From Streptococcus oralis subsp. dentisani (GTDB lineage: Bacteria; Bacillota; Bacilli; Lactobacillales; Streptococcaceae), in assembly GCF_002096335.1 (NCBI RefSeq), contig NZ_NCUW01000026.1:62001-126000 (forward strand): a stretch of DNA of 64,000 nt, in the 5' to 3' direction. Shown here in pieces: positions 31,220 to 39,157 of this stretch. Both the position numbers and the translations under genes were made by a program. The notes under the pieces were generated by a model, which did no database searches, was not told where the DNA came from, and saw nothing but the letters and a program-made list of their open reading frames with translations. Each line of letters opens with the position of its first letter. The first letter of the stretch is position 1.

Positions 31220-31915
31220 ATGACATTATTAGCACTTGAGAATGTATCAAAATCTTATGGAGGCACTATTGCTCTTGAAAATATCTCACTTGAGATTTCG
31301 GCTGGCAAAATTGTTGGTCTCCTCGGCCCAAATGGATCTGGAAAAACGACCTTAATCAAACTGATCAATGGCCTCCTTCAGCCTGATAAAGGACGTGTTC
31401 TCATTAACGGATTAGATCCAAGTCCTGCTACCAAGGCGATTGTCTCCTATCTGCCTGACACAACTTATCTCAATGAAGAGATGAAGGTCAAAGATGCTCT
31501 AACCTATTTTAAAACCTTCTATCAGGATTTCAATCTTGAACGCGCCCAACATCTGCTTGCAGACCTGGGCATTGATGAAAATAGTCGTTTAAAGAAATTA
31601 TCAAAAGGAAACAAGGAGAAGGTCCAACTAATCCTCGTTATGAGCCGTGAAGCCCGCCTCTATGTTCTTGACGAACCAATCGGAGGTGTGGATCCAGCTG
31701 CCCGTGATTATATCCTCAACACCATCATCAACAACTATTCCCCAACTTCTACGGTACTGATTTCAACCCACTTGATTTCAGATATTGAGCCAATCTTGGA
31801 TGAGATTATCTTCCTCAAAGACGGAACAGTCGTCCGCCAAGGAAATGTTGATGATATTCGTTACGAGTCAGGTGAATCAATTGACCAGCTCTTCCGTCAA
31901 GAGTTCAAGGCTTAG
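31220..31915 (+). CDS. ABC transporter ATP-binding protein (YtrB-like)
   Basis: 231-residue ATPase with Walker A GPNGSGKTT, signature LSKGNKEKVQL and Walker B LYVLDEPIGGVDP. The start MTLLALENVSKSYGG has AAAGGAG upstream. Together with the next gene it forms an exporter whose substrate is unknown. YtrA-linked exporters often respond to cell-wall antibiotics or envelope stress. Confidence 0.88.
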   Translation: MTLLALENVSKSYGGTIALENISLEISAGKIVGLLGPNGSGKTTLIKLINGLLQPDKGRVLINGLDPSPATKAIVSYLPDTTYLNEEMKVKDALTYFKTFYQDFNLERAQHLLADLGIDENSRLKKLSKGNKEKVQLILVMSREARLYVLDEPIGGVDPAARDYILNTIINNYSPTSTVLISTHLISDIEPILDEIIFLKDGTVVRQGNVDDIRYESGESIDQLFRQEFKA

Positions 31916-31930
31916 TTAAAGGAGATTATT

Positions 31931-32659
31931 ATGTTTTGGAATTTAGTTCGTTATGAATTTAAAAATATCAATAAATGGTATCTTGCACTCTATGGTGCTG
32001 TACTTGCAATTTCAGTTTTGATTGGGGCTTTTCTTGGTAGCCTTAGCCAAAGTTACAATTCTAACAATGCTGTTTATTTCATCTTCTTTTTAGTACTAGT
32101 CTTTGGAGGACTCAGCGTCACTCTTTGGATTGCAACAATCTTTTTAATCATCCGAAGATTCAAGGGGAGTGTTTATGACCGTCAAGGGTATTTGACCCTG
32201 ACCTTGCCTGTCTCTGAACATCAAATCATCATCGCAAAACTTTTAGGTGGTCTTGTCTGGTCCATCTTAAGCTATATCGTCTTTATCTTGAGTGTACTGA
32301 TTATCTTCTTCTTAACACCAATAGAAAAAGACTTCACTGTCCTCTATAACTTCATTTCCCCTTACCTCAGCTATGGCTGGCTGTATGCCCTATCACTATT
32401 TGTCGGTTCGATTACATGGATCTTGTCCATTTACCTCGCAATCTCAATCGGACAACTCTTTAACGAGTATCGAACAGCTATGGGGATTCTAGCCTATATC
32501 GTCATTGCCATCGTCATTGGTTATGTTTCTCTCTTTTTCCGAATTGAAAATAACTTTAACATGATGATTGGTACAGAAATTCTGCGCGATCTCTTTTTAT
32601 CAGCTATCTACTATCTCGGTACCTACTATATCTTGAAAAACAAGGTTAATTTGCAATAA
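31931..32659 (+). CDS. ABC-2 type transporter permease
   Basis: 242-residue membrane protein with about six hydrophobic segments: 17-38, 48-72, 105-128, 145-168, 176-200 and 215-236. There is no soluble domain. It is the partner of the preceding ATPase. Its last codons (LKNKVNLQ, stop) and the following terminator recur about 1.1 kb downstream at 33757-33827. Confidence 0.85.
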   Translation: MFWNLVRYEFKNINKWYLALYGAVLAISVLIGAFLGSLSQSYNSNNAVYFIFFLVLVFGGLSVTLWIATIFLIIRRFKGSVYDRQGYLTLTLPVSEHQIIIAKLLGGLVWSILSYIVFILSVLIIFFLTPIEKDFTVLYNFISPYLSYGWLYALSLFVGSITWILSIYLAISIGQLFNEYRTAMGILAYIVIAIVIGYVSLFFRIENNFNMMIGTEILRDLFLSAIYYLGTYYILKNKVNLQ

Positions 32660-32981
32660 TCTCATAGTCTAGCGACAATAACTCGCTAGGTTTTTTTATC
32701 ATCTTTAACATAATGTAAATAAAATGCGTAAACAAAAAATAACGAATTTGTTATAGCAAAATCTATTACACCACTAAACTAAATATATTCTTATAGATCA
32801 ATTTACTAAGTATGAGAACGATATTCCAACATACTTGAGGTCTTATTAAAATTACCCCCTATAACTATAATAAAGTTTTTACACAAAATTATTGACACAA
32901 TTGACAATGTTTTTAATCTATATAAGCTTCTTTTATGATACAATAGAGTTATTAAAAATAAATAACTTTTAGGAGCCCCAT
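32660..32981. other. Gap between the exporter and the orphan lipoprotein
   Basis: Apart from the terminator, this AT-rich stretch holds an extended -10 (TGATACAAT, 32936-32944) for the lipoprotein gene and two TTGACA sequences at 32892-32906. No gene is visible. Confidence 0.5.
32669..32697 (+). terminator. Exporter operon terminator
   Basis: CTAGCGA (32669-32675) and TCGCTAG (32683-32689) form a stem followed by a run of seven T. Confidence 0.85.
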
Positions 32982-33611
32982 ATGAAACAAAGAAATAGAT
33001 TACTATTTTTAGTCTTATTATTTATTAGTCTTTTCTTAGGAGCTTGTTCCCAAAATTCAGCTCAAACAGAAATAACAGGCAAAGGAATCGTTGAATTAAT
33101 AAACGAAAGCAGAGAGAGAGTATTCTTCGTCGCTAACGCCTCTAGTGATACAATTTCAAAAGATGATAAAATAACGTATATATATTTCACGAAAAATGGC
33201 AACGTTACATCCTATGCTATTGGTAAAGAACCTGAAAATACAAAAGATTCTAGTGAAGAACAAGTTGAAATTACACTTAAAGACATAACAAATAAAAGTA
33301 TTGATGAAATAAAAAAATTATCGGAAAAAAACTTCTATGATAAGAAAGAATTTGATATTGTTAAGGGAACTATAGAAACTGATCCTTCCGGTAATAGAAC
33401 AGTTGCAGAAAAATTAGAATTTACAAATAAAGACAAGGAAAAGGCTGAATTCCTTTCAAAGTCACTTATTTATGGACAAATTTATAATCAATTCTATGCT
33501 GGCTACTCATTGGAAAAATCCTATCTTATAACAGAAATTCCTACTAAAAAGTCTTCAGTTCCTTTTGATAAAGTTGGTGGAAAAAATATTATTGAAAATA
33601 GTGGCTTGTAA
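32982..33611 (+). CDS. Small lipoprotein of unknown function
   Basis: 209 residues. The lipoprotein signal ends in LGACSQ, with lipid Cys at about residue 22. The mature part is polar and Lys/Glu-rich with no family that I recognise. GGAGCCCC precedes the ATG. The gene looks richer in A/T-ending codons than the ABC genes before it, and it lies between two copies of the same permease 3' end and terminator, which suggests insertion of foreign DNA. Confidence 0.65.
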   Translation: MKQRNRLLFLVLLFISLFLGACSQNSAQTEITGKGIVELINESRERVFFVANASSDTISKDDKITYIYFTKNGNVTSYAIGKEPENTKDSSEEQVEITLKDITNKSIDEIKKLSEKNFYDKKEFDIVKGTIETDPSGNRTVAEKLEFTNKDKEKAEFLSKSLIYGQIYNQFYAGYSLEKSYLITEIPTKKSSVPFDKVGGKNIIENSGL

Positions 33612-33756
33612 TCTAATAGTACCTAAAACAGACATATACATATCACCAAATTAAGTTCAAACTAACCAACTGTCAATACTTCATACATTACCCAGTAATT
33701 GCTCTCTAATCAAAAATACATTATCTCATCAATTCAACTTTTTAGAGACTCATCAC

Positions 33757-33786
33757 ATCTTGAGAAACAAGGTTAACTTGCAATAA
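33757..33786 (+). pseudogene. Duplicated 3' end of the ABC permease gene
   Basis: The codons read ILRNKVNLQ-stop, nearly identical in protein and DNA to the last ten codons of the permease gene ending at 32659. Nothing upstream of it resembles the rest of the gene. A matching terminator follows. Confidence 0.7.
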
Positions 33787-33791
33787 GTTAA

Positions 33792-33827
33792 AGGTCTAGC
33801 GACTCTGTATCGCTAGACCTTTTTTTA
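33792..33827 (+). terminator. Second copy of the exporter terminator
   Basis: AGGTCTAGCGA and TCGCTAGACCT form an 11-bp perfect stem followed by seven T. The core CTAGCGA/TCGCTAG equals that of the terminator at 32669-32697. Confidence 0.85.
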
Positions 33828-33837
33828 GATATTTTGT

Positions 33838-34507
33838 ACTCGTGGTGCTAGTTAATTTCAAAATATCTTAAATTATAAGCTAATACGATTTGTTCTATCC
33901 TCAATTGCAATCCTGTTTTTCCTCTAGCTGGTGTTTTCCCATATCGAAAAGCGTACAAAGTTCTGAAAAACGTGTCTCAATAGTCTTTCTCATAGCCATT
34001 AGTTTCCAATGATTATGTTGCTCAGCCCCCGCCATATTTTGACGTAAGGGAATCCAAAGATGATAACTTTTTTGCTCCAAATGATCTCTAAGCTCACGAC
34101 TAAGATAGCTTAAATCAGCCAAAATGTAAGAGTGATGGCAGTTTTCCAATAAGTCCTCAACGGCTCTAATATCATGAACAGAGGCTGATGTCACAACGTA
34201 GTTTAGAATATAGCCTGATAGGGTGACCAGCATATAAACTTTAAACCCATAGAACCATAGATTCAGAGATTGGTCTGAAACTTTAGATAGACAAATATTG
34301 CGACGATGTTTGAAAGGTTCAGGGCAATAATCACGATACAGCTGATAACAAAGTTTTGATAATTGTTTGATATTCCATTGTAAGTGATGGAATTTAGCGG
34401 TATACTGTAAGTGGCTCATTTGGACGTCCTCTCTGTTTGTTTGGTCACTTACAGTATAGTCCTTTTAGGCTTTTTATGGTATTCTGAAATTAACTAGCAC
34501 CACGGGT
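33838..34507 (-). mobile_element. Internally deleted insertion sequence (IS982-like)
   Basis: Inverted repeats of 23 bp with one mismatch bound the element: the left end reads ACTCGTGGTGCTAG and the right end, complemented, ACCCGTGGTGCTAG, both continuing TTAATTTCA. It is 670 bp, shorter than the roughly 1 kb usual for the family. No clear target duplication flanks it. The family call rests on recalled resemblance of the transposase. Confidence 0.65.
33901..34419 (-). pseudogene. Transposase remnant, internally deleted and C-terminally altered
   Basis: 172 residues. The N-terminal part (MSHLQYTAKFHHLQWNIKQL to SKVSDQS) is joined directly to a late part (LNLWFYGFKVYMLVTLSGY). The second catalytic Asp (ILADLSYLSREL) and the Glu segment (RKTIETRFSEL) of a DDE transposase remain. 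The first catalytic Asp region is missing, and the tail GKHQLEEKQDCN is out of the family pattern. It should be inactive, but its ends could be moved by a full-length copy. Confidence 0.7.
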
Positions 34508-34531
34508 AATAATGTTTTTATAGATATACCT

Positions 34532-34705
34532 ATGAGACTTATGGCACTTGGGTTAGTTAGAGAAACAACTAATAAATCTTTAAACAAGTATATTGGAAAC
34601 GGTATGTTTGCAGTAACCACAGCTACAATGGAGAGAGCAAAGTCAAATTCTAGAACTTTTGATATTACTGAATTCGGTAGAGTTTTAATAGATATTTTAA
34701 ATTAG
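34532..34705 (+). pseudogene. 3' remnant of an unidentified gene cut by the IS
   Basis: A frame open from the IS right end onward encodes about 65 residues after the boundary; the last 57 start MRLMALGLVRETTNKSLN and end VLIDILN. No ribosome site precedes the ATG. It looks like the C-terminal end of a protein whose 5' part was lost. Family not recognised. Confidence 0.4.
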
Positions 34706-34739
34706 TGATTAGATTAAAACGCCATAGAAAGAAACACAA

Positions 34740-34764
34740 ATGAGGACCGCAGACTACAGTGTGA
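34740..34764 (+). repeat. Partial copy of the rsmA 5' end
   Basis: ATGAGGACCGCAGACTACAG and the next five bases match 35919-35943 in 23 of 25 positions. The reading frame then departs and stops within a few codons. Confidence 0.65.
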
Positions 34765-34807
34765 TAGGCGGTGTTTGAAAGTATTTCAGTATATCTATCT
34801 GTTCAGC

Positions 34808-35122
34808 TTATAAATTTTCCCTCCCCCAGTCATTTAAGCCCATCATGAGTCTTAGAAGCTCTTGTCCTTTTGGACTGAGTGAATACTGGGTGTGCAGTGG
34901 CCAAGTGTTAAAGTCTTCTTTGATGATGAGATTCTGTTTGATAAGATCATCTAAGGAGCGAGTTAACATTGTTTTTGTAATCCCCTTAACATCCCGTTTT
35001 AATTGATTAAAACGGGCGGGTTGTTTTTGGGAAATAATCCAGAAAATTTGTAGTTTCCACTTTCCTGATAGACTATCCATGACCCTGGTCAAACCACAAT
35101 TCCAGTTTTCTTTCGTCTGCAT
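34808..35122 (-). CDS. HxlR-family transcriptional regulator
   Basis: 104-residue winged-helix regulator with the family pattern NCGLTRVMDSLSGKWKLQIFWII, FNQLKRDVKGITKTMLTRSLDDLIKQNLI and YSLSPKGQEL. The ATG start MQTKENWN has GAGAGGAAATTT upstream; an in-frame GTG eight codons earlier lies within the palindromic operator and is rejected. It diverges from a nitroreductase gene, the usual pairing for HxlR proteins that sense electrophiles or disulfide stress. Its Cys near position 8 is a candidate sensor. Confidence 0.88.
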   Translation of the reverse strand: MQTKENWNCGLTRVMDSLSGKWKLQIFWIISQKQPARFNQLKRDVKGITKTMLTRSLDDLIKQNLIIKEDFNTWPLHTQYSLSPKGQELLRLMMGLNDWGRENL

Positions 35123-35138
35123 AAATTTCCTCTCAATG

Positions 35139-35160
35139 GTAGTCACAAAAAAGTGACTAC
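35139..35160. promoter_or_regulatory. Palindromic HxlR operator
   Basis: GTAGTCAC (35139-35146) and GTGACTAC (35153-35160) form a perfect 8-bp inverted repeat around six A. It lies between the divergent HxlR and nitroreductase genes. A self-complementary TATTATAATA at 35181-35190 gives a -10 in both directions; for HxlR it is preceded by TTGTAT at 17 bp. Confidence 0.65.
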
Positions 35161-35227
35161 TGTTTTTCTTTATTTGGATCTATTATAATAAAACTATCTT
35201 GAAAATACAAAAGGGGGAATAAATACT

Positions 35228-35842
35228 ATGGAAAGTATTTTAAATTTTTTAGACGGACGCAGGTCTGTCAGGCAGTTTGATACCCAAGCAGACTTGGGAA
35301 AGGGTGTGATTACTGATATACTGAAACATGCCAGCTACGCCCCATCTGGGAATAATTTTCAACCTTGGCAGGTTGTGGTTGTCAGCAATAAAGAAAAGCA
35401 AACACATCTAGCTGAGTTTGCGGCGGGACAGCTGCAAGTCAAGGAAGCTTCTGCGGTTCTTTTGCTATTTGGTGACAAGACGGCCTATGATTTGGATTGG
35501 TGGCAACATTTCCATCTGGAAAAAGGAGCAGCTACTAAAGAGGCAATTCCTGAGCGAATCAGGCGAATGGAAGCATATTTTAGTCTGCATCCAGAAGATA
35601 AGGGAATAGAAGGACTTCGACTGGATGTTGGTTTATTTGCCATGAATCTCATGCATGTCATACGGGCTTATGGCTATGACAGTGTCCCTATGCGGGGAGC
35701 TGATTTCACAGCGATAAAGACCTATCTAGAGGTTCCAGAGGATTGGGAGCCGATTTTAATGTTGCCGATAGGAAAAGCCTTGAAGGCCGGTCATCCACAT
35801 GCTAGGCGCTCTGTCGAAGAATTTGTCAGGTTTATTGACTAA
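35228..35842 (+). CDS. Nitroreductase family protein
   Basis: 204-residue FMN-dependent oxidoreductase: RRSVRQFDTQ (FMN phosphate), HASYAPSGNNFQPWQVVVV, AYGYDSVPMRGAD and a C-terminal PIGKALKAGHPHARRSVEEFV. AAGGGGGA precedes the ATG. It diverges from the HxlR gene and is presumably repressed by it. It is not closely related to the nitroreductase at 27.5 kb, being shorter and without that protein's C-terminal extension. Confidence 0.85.
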   Translation: MESILNFLDGRRSVRQFDTQADLGKGVITDILKHASYAPSGNNFQPWQVVVVSNKEKQTHLAEFAAGQLQVKEASAVLLLFGDKTAYDLDWWQHFHLEKGAATKEAIPERIRRMEAYFSLHPEDKGIEGLRLDVGLFAMNLMHVIRAYGYDSVPMRGADFTAIKTYLEVPEDWEPILMLPIGKALKAGHPHARRSVEEFVRFID

Positions 35843-35854
35843 ATGCCCATATAG

Positions 35855-35882
35855 AAAACGAGGGACACCTTTCCCTCGTTTT
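35855..35882 (+). terminator. Nitroreductase terminator
   Basis: AAAACGAGGG and CCCTCGTTTT form a perfect 10-bp stem. Confidence 0.8.
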
Positions 35883-35918
35883 GTGGTATAATAGTAGAAA
35901 GACAAGATTGGAACGAAG

Positions 35919-36792
35919 ATGAGAATCGCAGACTACAGTGTGACGCGTACTATTTTGGAGCGTCACGGCTTTACTTTTAATAAATCTTTTGGTCACAACT
36001 TTTTGACTGATACTAATATTTTACAGAAAATTATGGACACGGTTGAGATTGATCAAAATGTCAATGTCATTGAGATTGGGCCTGGATCGGGGCACTAACA
36101 GAATTTCTGGCGGAAAATACTGCTGAGGTCATAGCCTTTGAGATTGACGACCGGCTAGTGCCGATTTTGGCGGATACGCTGCGTGATTTTGACGATGTAG
36201 CCGTGATTAATGAAGATATCCTCCAGTCGGATTTGCAGACGCGTATTAAAAATTTCAAAAATTCTGACCTTCCCATCAAGGTGGTGGCCAATCTGCCCTA
36301 CTACATCACGACACCCATTCTCATGCACTTGATTGAGAGCAAGATTCCTTTTGCTGGATTTGTGGTCATGATGCAAAAGGAAAAGCCGACCGCATTTCGG
36401 CTGAGTCCAATACCAAAGCCTACGGTTCGCTTGTCCATCGCGGTGCAGGATATATGAGTGCAAAGCTGGCTTTTATCGTCCCGCGGACGGTCTTTGTACC
36501 TGCGCCCAATATTGATTCGGCAATTTTAAAAATGACCCGTCGAGAGCAACCGCTAGTTCAAGTGCAGGATGACGATTTCTTCTTACGTATCTCTAAGTTA
36601 GCCTTTATTCATCGCCGCAAAACGCTTTGGAACAACTTAACCAGCCACTTTGGCAAGTCAGAAGGGGTCAAAGTCAAGTTAGAAAAGGCTTTGGAGACCA
36701 CTAACATCAAACCGTCCATCCGTGGAGAAGCCCGAACTATCGCTGATTTTGCCCAATTAGCAGACGCTTTGCTATCAAATGAAAAAACATGA
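35919..36792 (+). pseudogene. rsmA: Decayed 16S rRNA dimethyladenosine transferase gene
   Basis: The reading frame starts [18 protein letters not shown] and keeps rsmA/ksgA motifs in three frames: [45 protein letters not shown] and [13 protein letters not shown] one-base loss after IEIGPG (about 36085) introduces a stop. Further single-base changes occur near 36381, 36434 and 36450. An extended -10 (TGGTATAATA, 35884-35893) is still present. rsmA is usually intact once per genome, so a functional copy is expected elsewhere. Confidence 0.85.
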
Positions 36793-37430
36793 AGCCATCA
36801 ACACTCTAGCTACCTTTTACGGGTCCAGAGATCTTGACCAGTTAACCCAACAAGACCTAAAGAAAAAAAATCGGCTAGTCTCAAGTTGATGTCTGTGTCT
36901 TCTTCGGCGGGTCCATTCTGGCTGGGGCAGGGGAATTTGCAAGAGCCATTCGCAACAAGATTGCCCAATATTATATTATTGTTGGTGGCTACGGACATAC
37001 GACCCAGTCCTTGATTAATCAGCTGCCAGCTGATTTTACCGGCCGAACTAGCTCAGAAGCAGAACTTTTTGCTGATTATCTCGCGCAGTACGAAGGGGTA
37101 ACAGCGGATTATCTGGAAACCCAGTCCACCAACTGCGGCAACAACATTACCTATCTGCTAGACCTCTTGACTAAAGAAAATCTCCCCCGTCAGCGCATGC
37201 TTTTTATCCAAGGCAGTACTATGCAGTATCGCATGGGAGCGACACTTAAAAAGATTGCGCCGGACGTTGAGCTGCTGCATTTTGCTGCTTATCGGGTCAA
37301 GGTGACAGAAGACTTGCACTATGAGGAAATTCCGCAAGGCATGTGGCCCTTGGAGCACTATGTCGGCTTGCTATTGGGAGAAATTTCCCGTCTCAGAAAT
37401 GACAGAAACTGTTTTCCTGTATTTAATTCG
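36779..37430 (+). pseudogene. Decayed YdcF-like (DUF218) gene
   Basis: Starts [20 protein letters not shown], overlapping the rsmA remnant. A frameshift in a run of A (about 36858-36866) and a TAG at about 36873 break it. The DUF218 core remains in the other frame: VFFGGSILAGAGEFARAI, IIVGGYGHTTQSL, GRTSSEAELF and the STNCGNN segment. The C-terminal end is lost and the frame runs on into the next gene. Confidence 0.75.
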
Positions 37431-37472
37431 TTCGGTCGAGGACGACCACCAATCTTCAATAGGAGAGTAATA

Positions 37473-37865
37473 ATGACAGAAAAAATATTAGCCAGTTTGA
37501 GTGCAGCTCTCTGGTTTTTGCAGGCGTTTTTGCATTTTTTACTCCTGATGGGTGTTCCCTTAGGAGCTTTCGTTTTTGGAGGTAGCTATACAGTTTTTCC
37601 GCTTTGGCTGCGGCCGGCCAATCTCGCTTTATGCTTGCTCTGGTCTTTCTTTGGCTATAGCTATCTGCTCTTTGGCAGAGTGTTAACATCATCATGGCAG
37701 GAAAAAACACTGACAAGAATTGTTGGACTTGTTACCATTTTCCTAGGTTTAGCCACGCTCTTTAATTTCTTTATCAGCGGCAGTTTCTTTGAAAAATATG
37801 TCACCGGTTCAATAACACTGCTAACCTTTTTGATTAGTCTCTTTATGCTTTATAGACACAATTGA
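37473..37865 (+). CDS. Small four-helix membrane protein of unknown function
   Basis: 130 residues with four hydrophobic segments (about 8-30, 48-68, 80-102 and 108-127). The ATG (MTEKILASLSAALWF) has AGGAGAG upstream. The frame is open upstream into the ydcF remnant only because that gene's stop was lost. A strong bidirectional terminator follows. Family not recognised. Confidence 0.6.
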   Translation: MTEKILASLSAALWFLQAFLHFLLLMGVPLGAFVFGGSYTVFPLWLRPANLALCLLWSFFGYSYLLFGRVLTSSWQEKTLTRIVGLVTIFLGLATLFNFFISGSFFEKYVTGSITLLTFLISLFMLYRHN

Positions 37866-37896
37866 AAAAGCAAGGAACTTAAATTCCTTGCTTTTT
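37865..37896. terminator. Bidirectional terminator between membrane protein and lrgB
   Basis: AAAGCAAGGAA and TTCCTTGCTTT form an 11-bp stem flanked by A and T runs, serving both converging units. Confidence 0.85.
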
Positions 37897-38590
37897 AACT
37901 CAATATCAAACTGGCTACAATGGGGCTGACAATGACATAGAGAATACCGGTAACACCGATAGCCAAGCCACCCATGGCTCCTGCGACAGAACCGTATCGA
38001 AAGGCCGTACCCGTTCCGACAGCATGACCTGTTCCTCCAAGAGAAAGTCCGACAGCCACTGGATCGTCAATCTTCAACCACTTCAAAAGGGTTGGTCCGA
38101 TAACACTGGTCAAAATCCCAGTTGCCACTACGACGACCAAGGTCACAGTCGTCAACCCCTGCAATTTTTCTGTAATTCCCACTGCCATGGCGGTTGTCAC
38201 TGACTTTGGAAAGAGAGAAATGGCTAGGAAAAAGTCCATGCCAAATATTTTCGCCACTATGGCAGTGAAGCTAGTATTGACAACGACTGCTAGCAGACTA
38301 CCAAAGAGAATACTCCGAGCATGGTGCTTCATCAAGTGAAAGCTCTTATAAAGCGGAATCCCTAGAGCCACTGTCGATGGGACTATCAAATTGTTCAGAT
38401 AAACCCCACCTTGGTAGTAATCTTGGTAAGAAATACCCGTCGCCTTAAGAAGGATGATAATGAAAATTGCCGATAAAAGCAAAGGTGTTGTCAAAGGATG
38501 GGGAAAACGTCTGTAAATCAACATCCCCACTAGATAAGCTAGGATAGATAATGCAATCCCAAACAGGGGATTGGATACAAATTCGCTCAT
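37895..38590 (-). CDS. lrgB: LrgB-family membrane protein
   Basis: 231 residues with about seven membrane segments. The family signatures LFPKSVTTAMAVGI and SLGGTGHAVGTGTAFRYG are visible. LrgAB pairs act in murein hydrolase control and, in streptococci, pyruvate uptake. Its ATG overlaps the lrgA stop (ATGA), so translation is coupled. Confidence 0.92.
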   Translation of the reverse strand: MSEFVSNPLFGIALSILAYLVGMLIYRRFPHPLTTPLLLSAIFIIILLKATGISYQDYYQGGVYLNNLIVPSTVALGIPLYKSFHLMKHHARSILFGSLLAVVVNTSFTAIVAKIFGMDFFLAISLFPKSVTTAMAVGITEKLQGLTTVTLVVVVATGILTSVIGPTLLKWLKIDDPVAVGLSLGGTGHAVGTGTAFRYGSVAGAMGGLAIGVTGILYVIVSPIVASLILS

Positions 38591-38961
38591 TTGGCATCTC
38601 CTTTCTCATAATCTCCCTCAAATCGTCTCTTGATAAACTGAACCACTAGGGCAATAAGGATAATGTTGATAACAGCCGCAAAAAAGACAATCAAGACGAT
38701 GGGCAAAAGATAAGGGGCAATCACATCAAACTTTTCCATGATACCCACTGCTGGCGGCAAAAAGAGGATGGTCATATTGGCCAGCAAGAAATTCCCGACC
38801 ATATTGACATGTCTGGTCCTTAGCCACTTGAACTGTAGGGCTAGAAAGAGAAGCATCAAGCCGATAATACTGCCTGGGATGGGCAAATGAAAGAAACTGG
38901 AGATTCCCTCACCGATTAGAGAAATCACAAAGAGAATCATCAATTGAACATATAATTTCAT
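38587..38961 (-). CDS. lrgA: LrgA/CidA-family holin-like protein
   Basis: 124 residues with four membrane segments; LGLMLLF-type and NFLLANMTILFLPPAVGIM segments match the CidA/LrgA family. The start MKLYVQLMILFVISL was chosen because GGAGTTTAGG precedes it. An in-frame ATG at 38991 lies at or before the predicted transcription start (-10 at 38995-39000). Confidence 0.88.
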   Translation of the reverse strand: MKLYVQLMILFVISLIGEGISSFFHLPIPGSIIGLMLLFLALQFKWLRTRHVNMVGNFLLANMTILFLPPAVGIMEKFDVIAPYLLPIVLIVFFAAVINIILIALVVQFIKRRFEGDYEKGDAK

Positions 38962-38994
38962 CCTAAACTCCATGAAATAAACTTCTTGCATACC

Positions 38995-39022
38995 AGTTTA
39001 CTCTTTTTTCAGAAAATTTCAA
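38995..39022 (-). promoter_or_regulatory. lrgAB promoter
   Basis: Minus strand TTGAAA (39017-39022), 16-bp spacer, TAAACT (38995-39000). Confidence 0.5.
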
Positions 39023-39045
39023 GGAAATATTGAAATTCTTCTTTC

Positions 39046-39089
39046 TTGCAAGGATTAGTTAAAAGTAGTATAATCATTGCATGCGCAAT
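39046..39089 (+). promoter_or_regulatory. MarR gene promoter and operator
   Basis: TTGCAA (39046-39051), 17-bp spacer, TATAAT (39069-39074). Immediately after the -10 lies the near-palindrome ATTGCATGCGCAAT (39076-39089), repeated upstream of the DUF4649-thioredoxin promoter. It is the likely site of the encoded MarR protein. Confidence 0.65.
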
Positions 39090-39157
39090 CATCTTGTGTT
39101 ACAAAGATAATCAGTAATGACTTTGTGATTTTTACTTTGAAAAGAAAGGAGAAAGCA

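Larger units (their letters stand above)
34508..34807. other. Stretch of gene fragments right of the IS
   Basis: Contains the 3' part of an unidentified gene (34532-34705) and a 25-bp copy of the rsmA 5' end (34740-34764). No intact gene is seen. Confidence 0.5.

Noticed and set aside
33838..34507. Target-site duplication around the IS
   Set aside because: The flanks (TATTTTGT and AATAATGT) do not match well enough to call a duplication.
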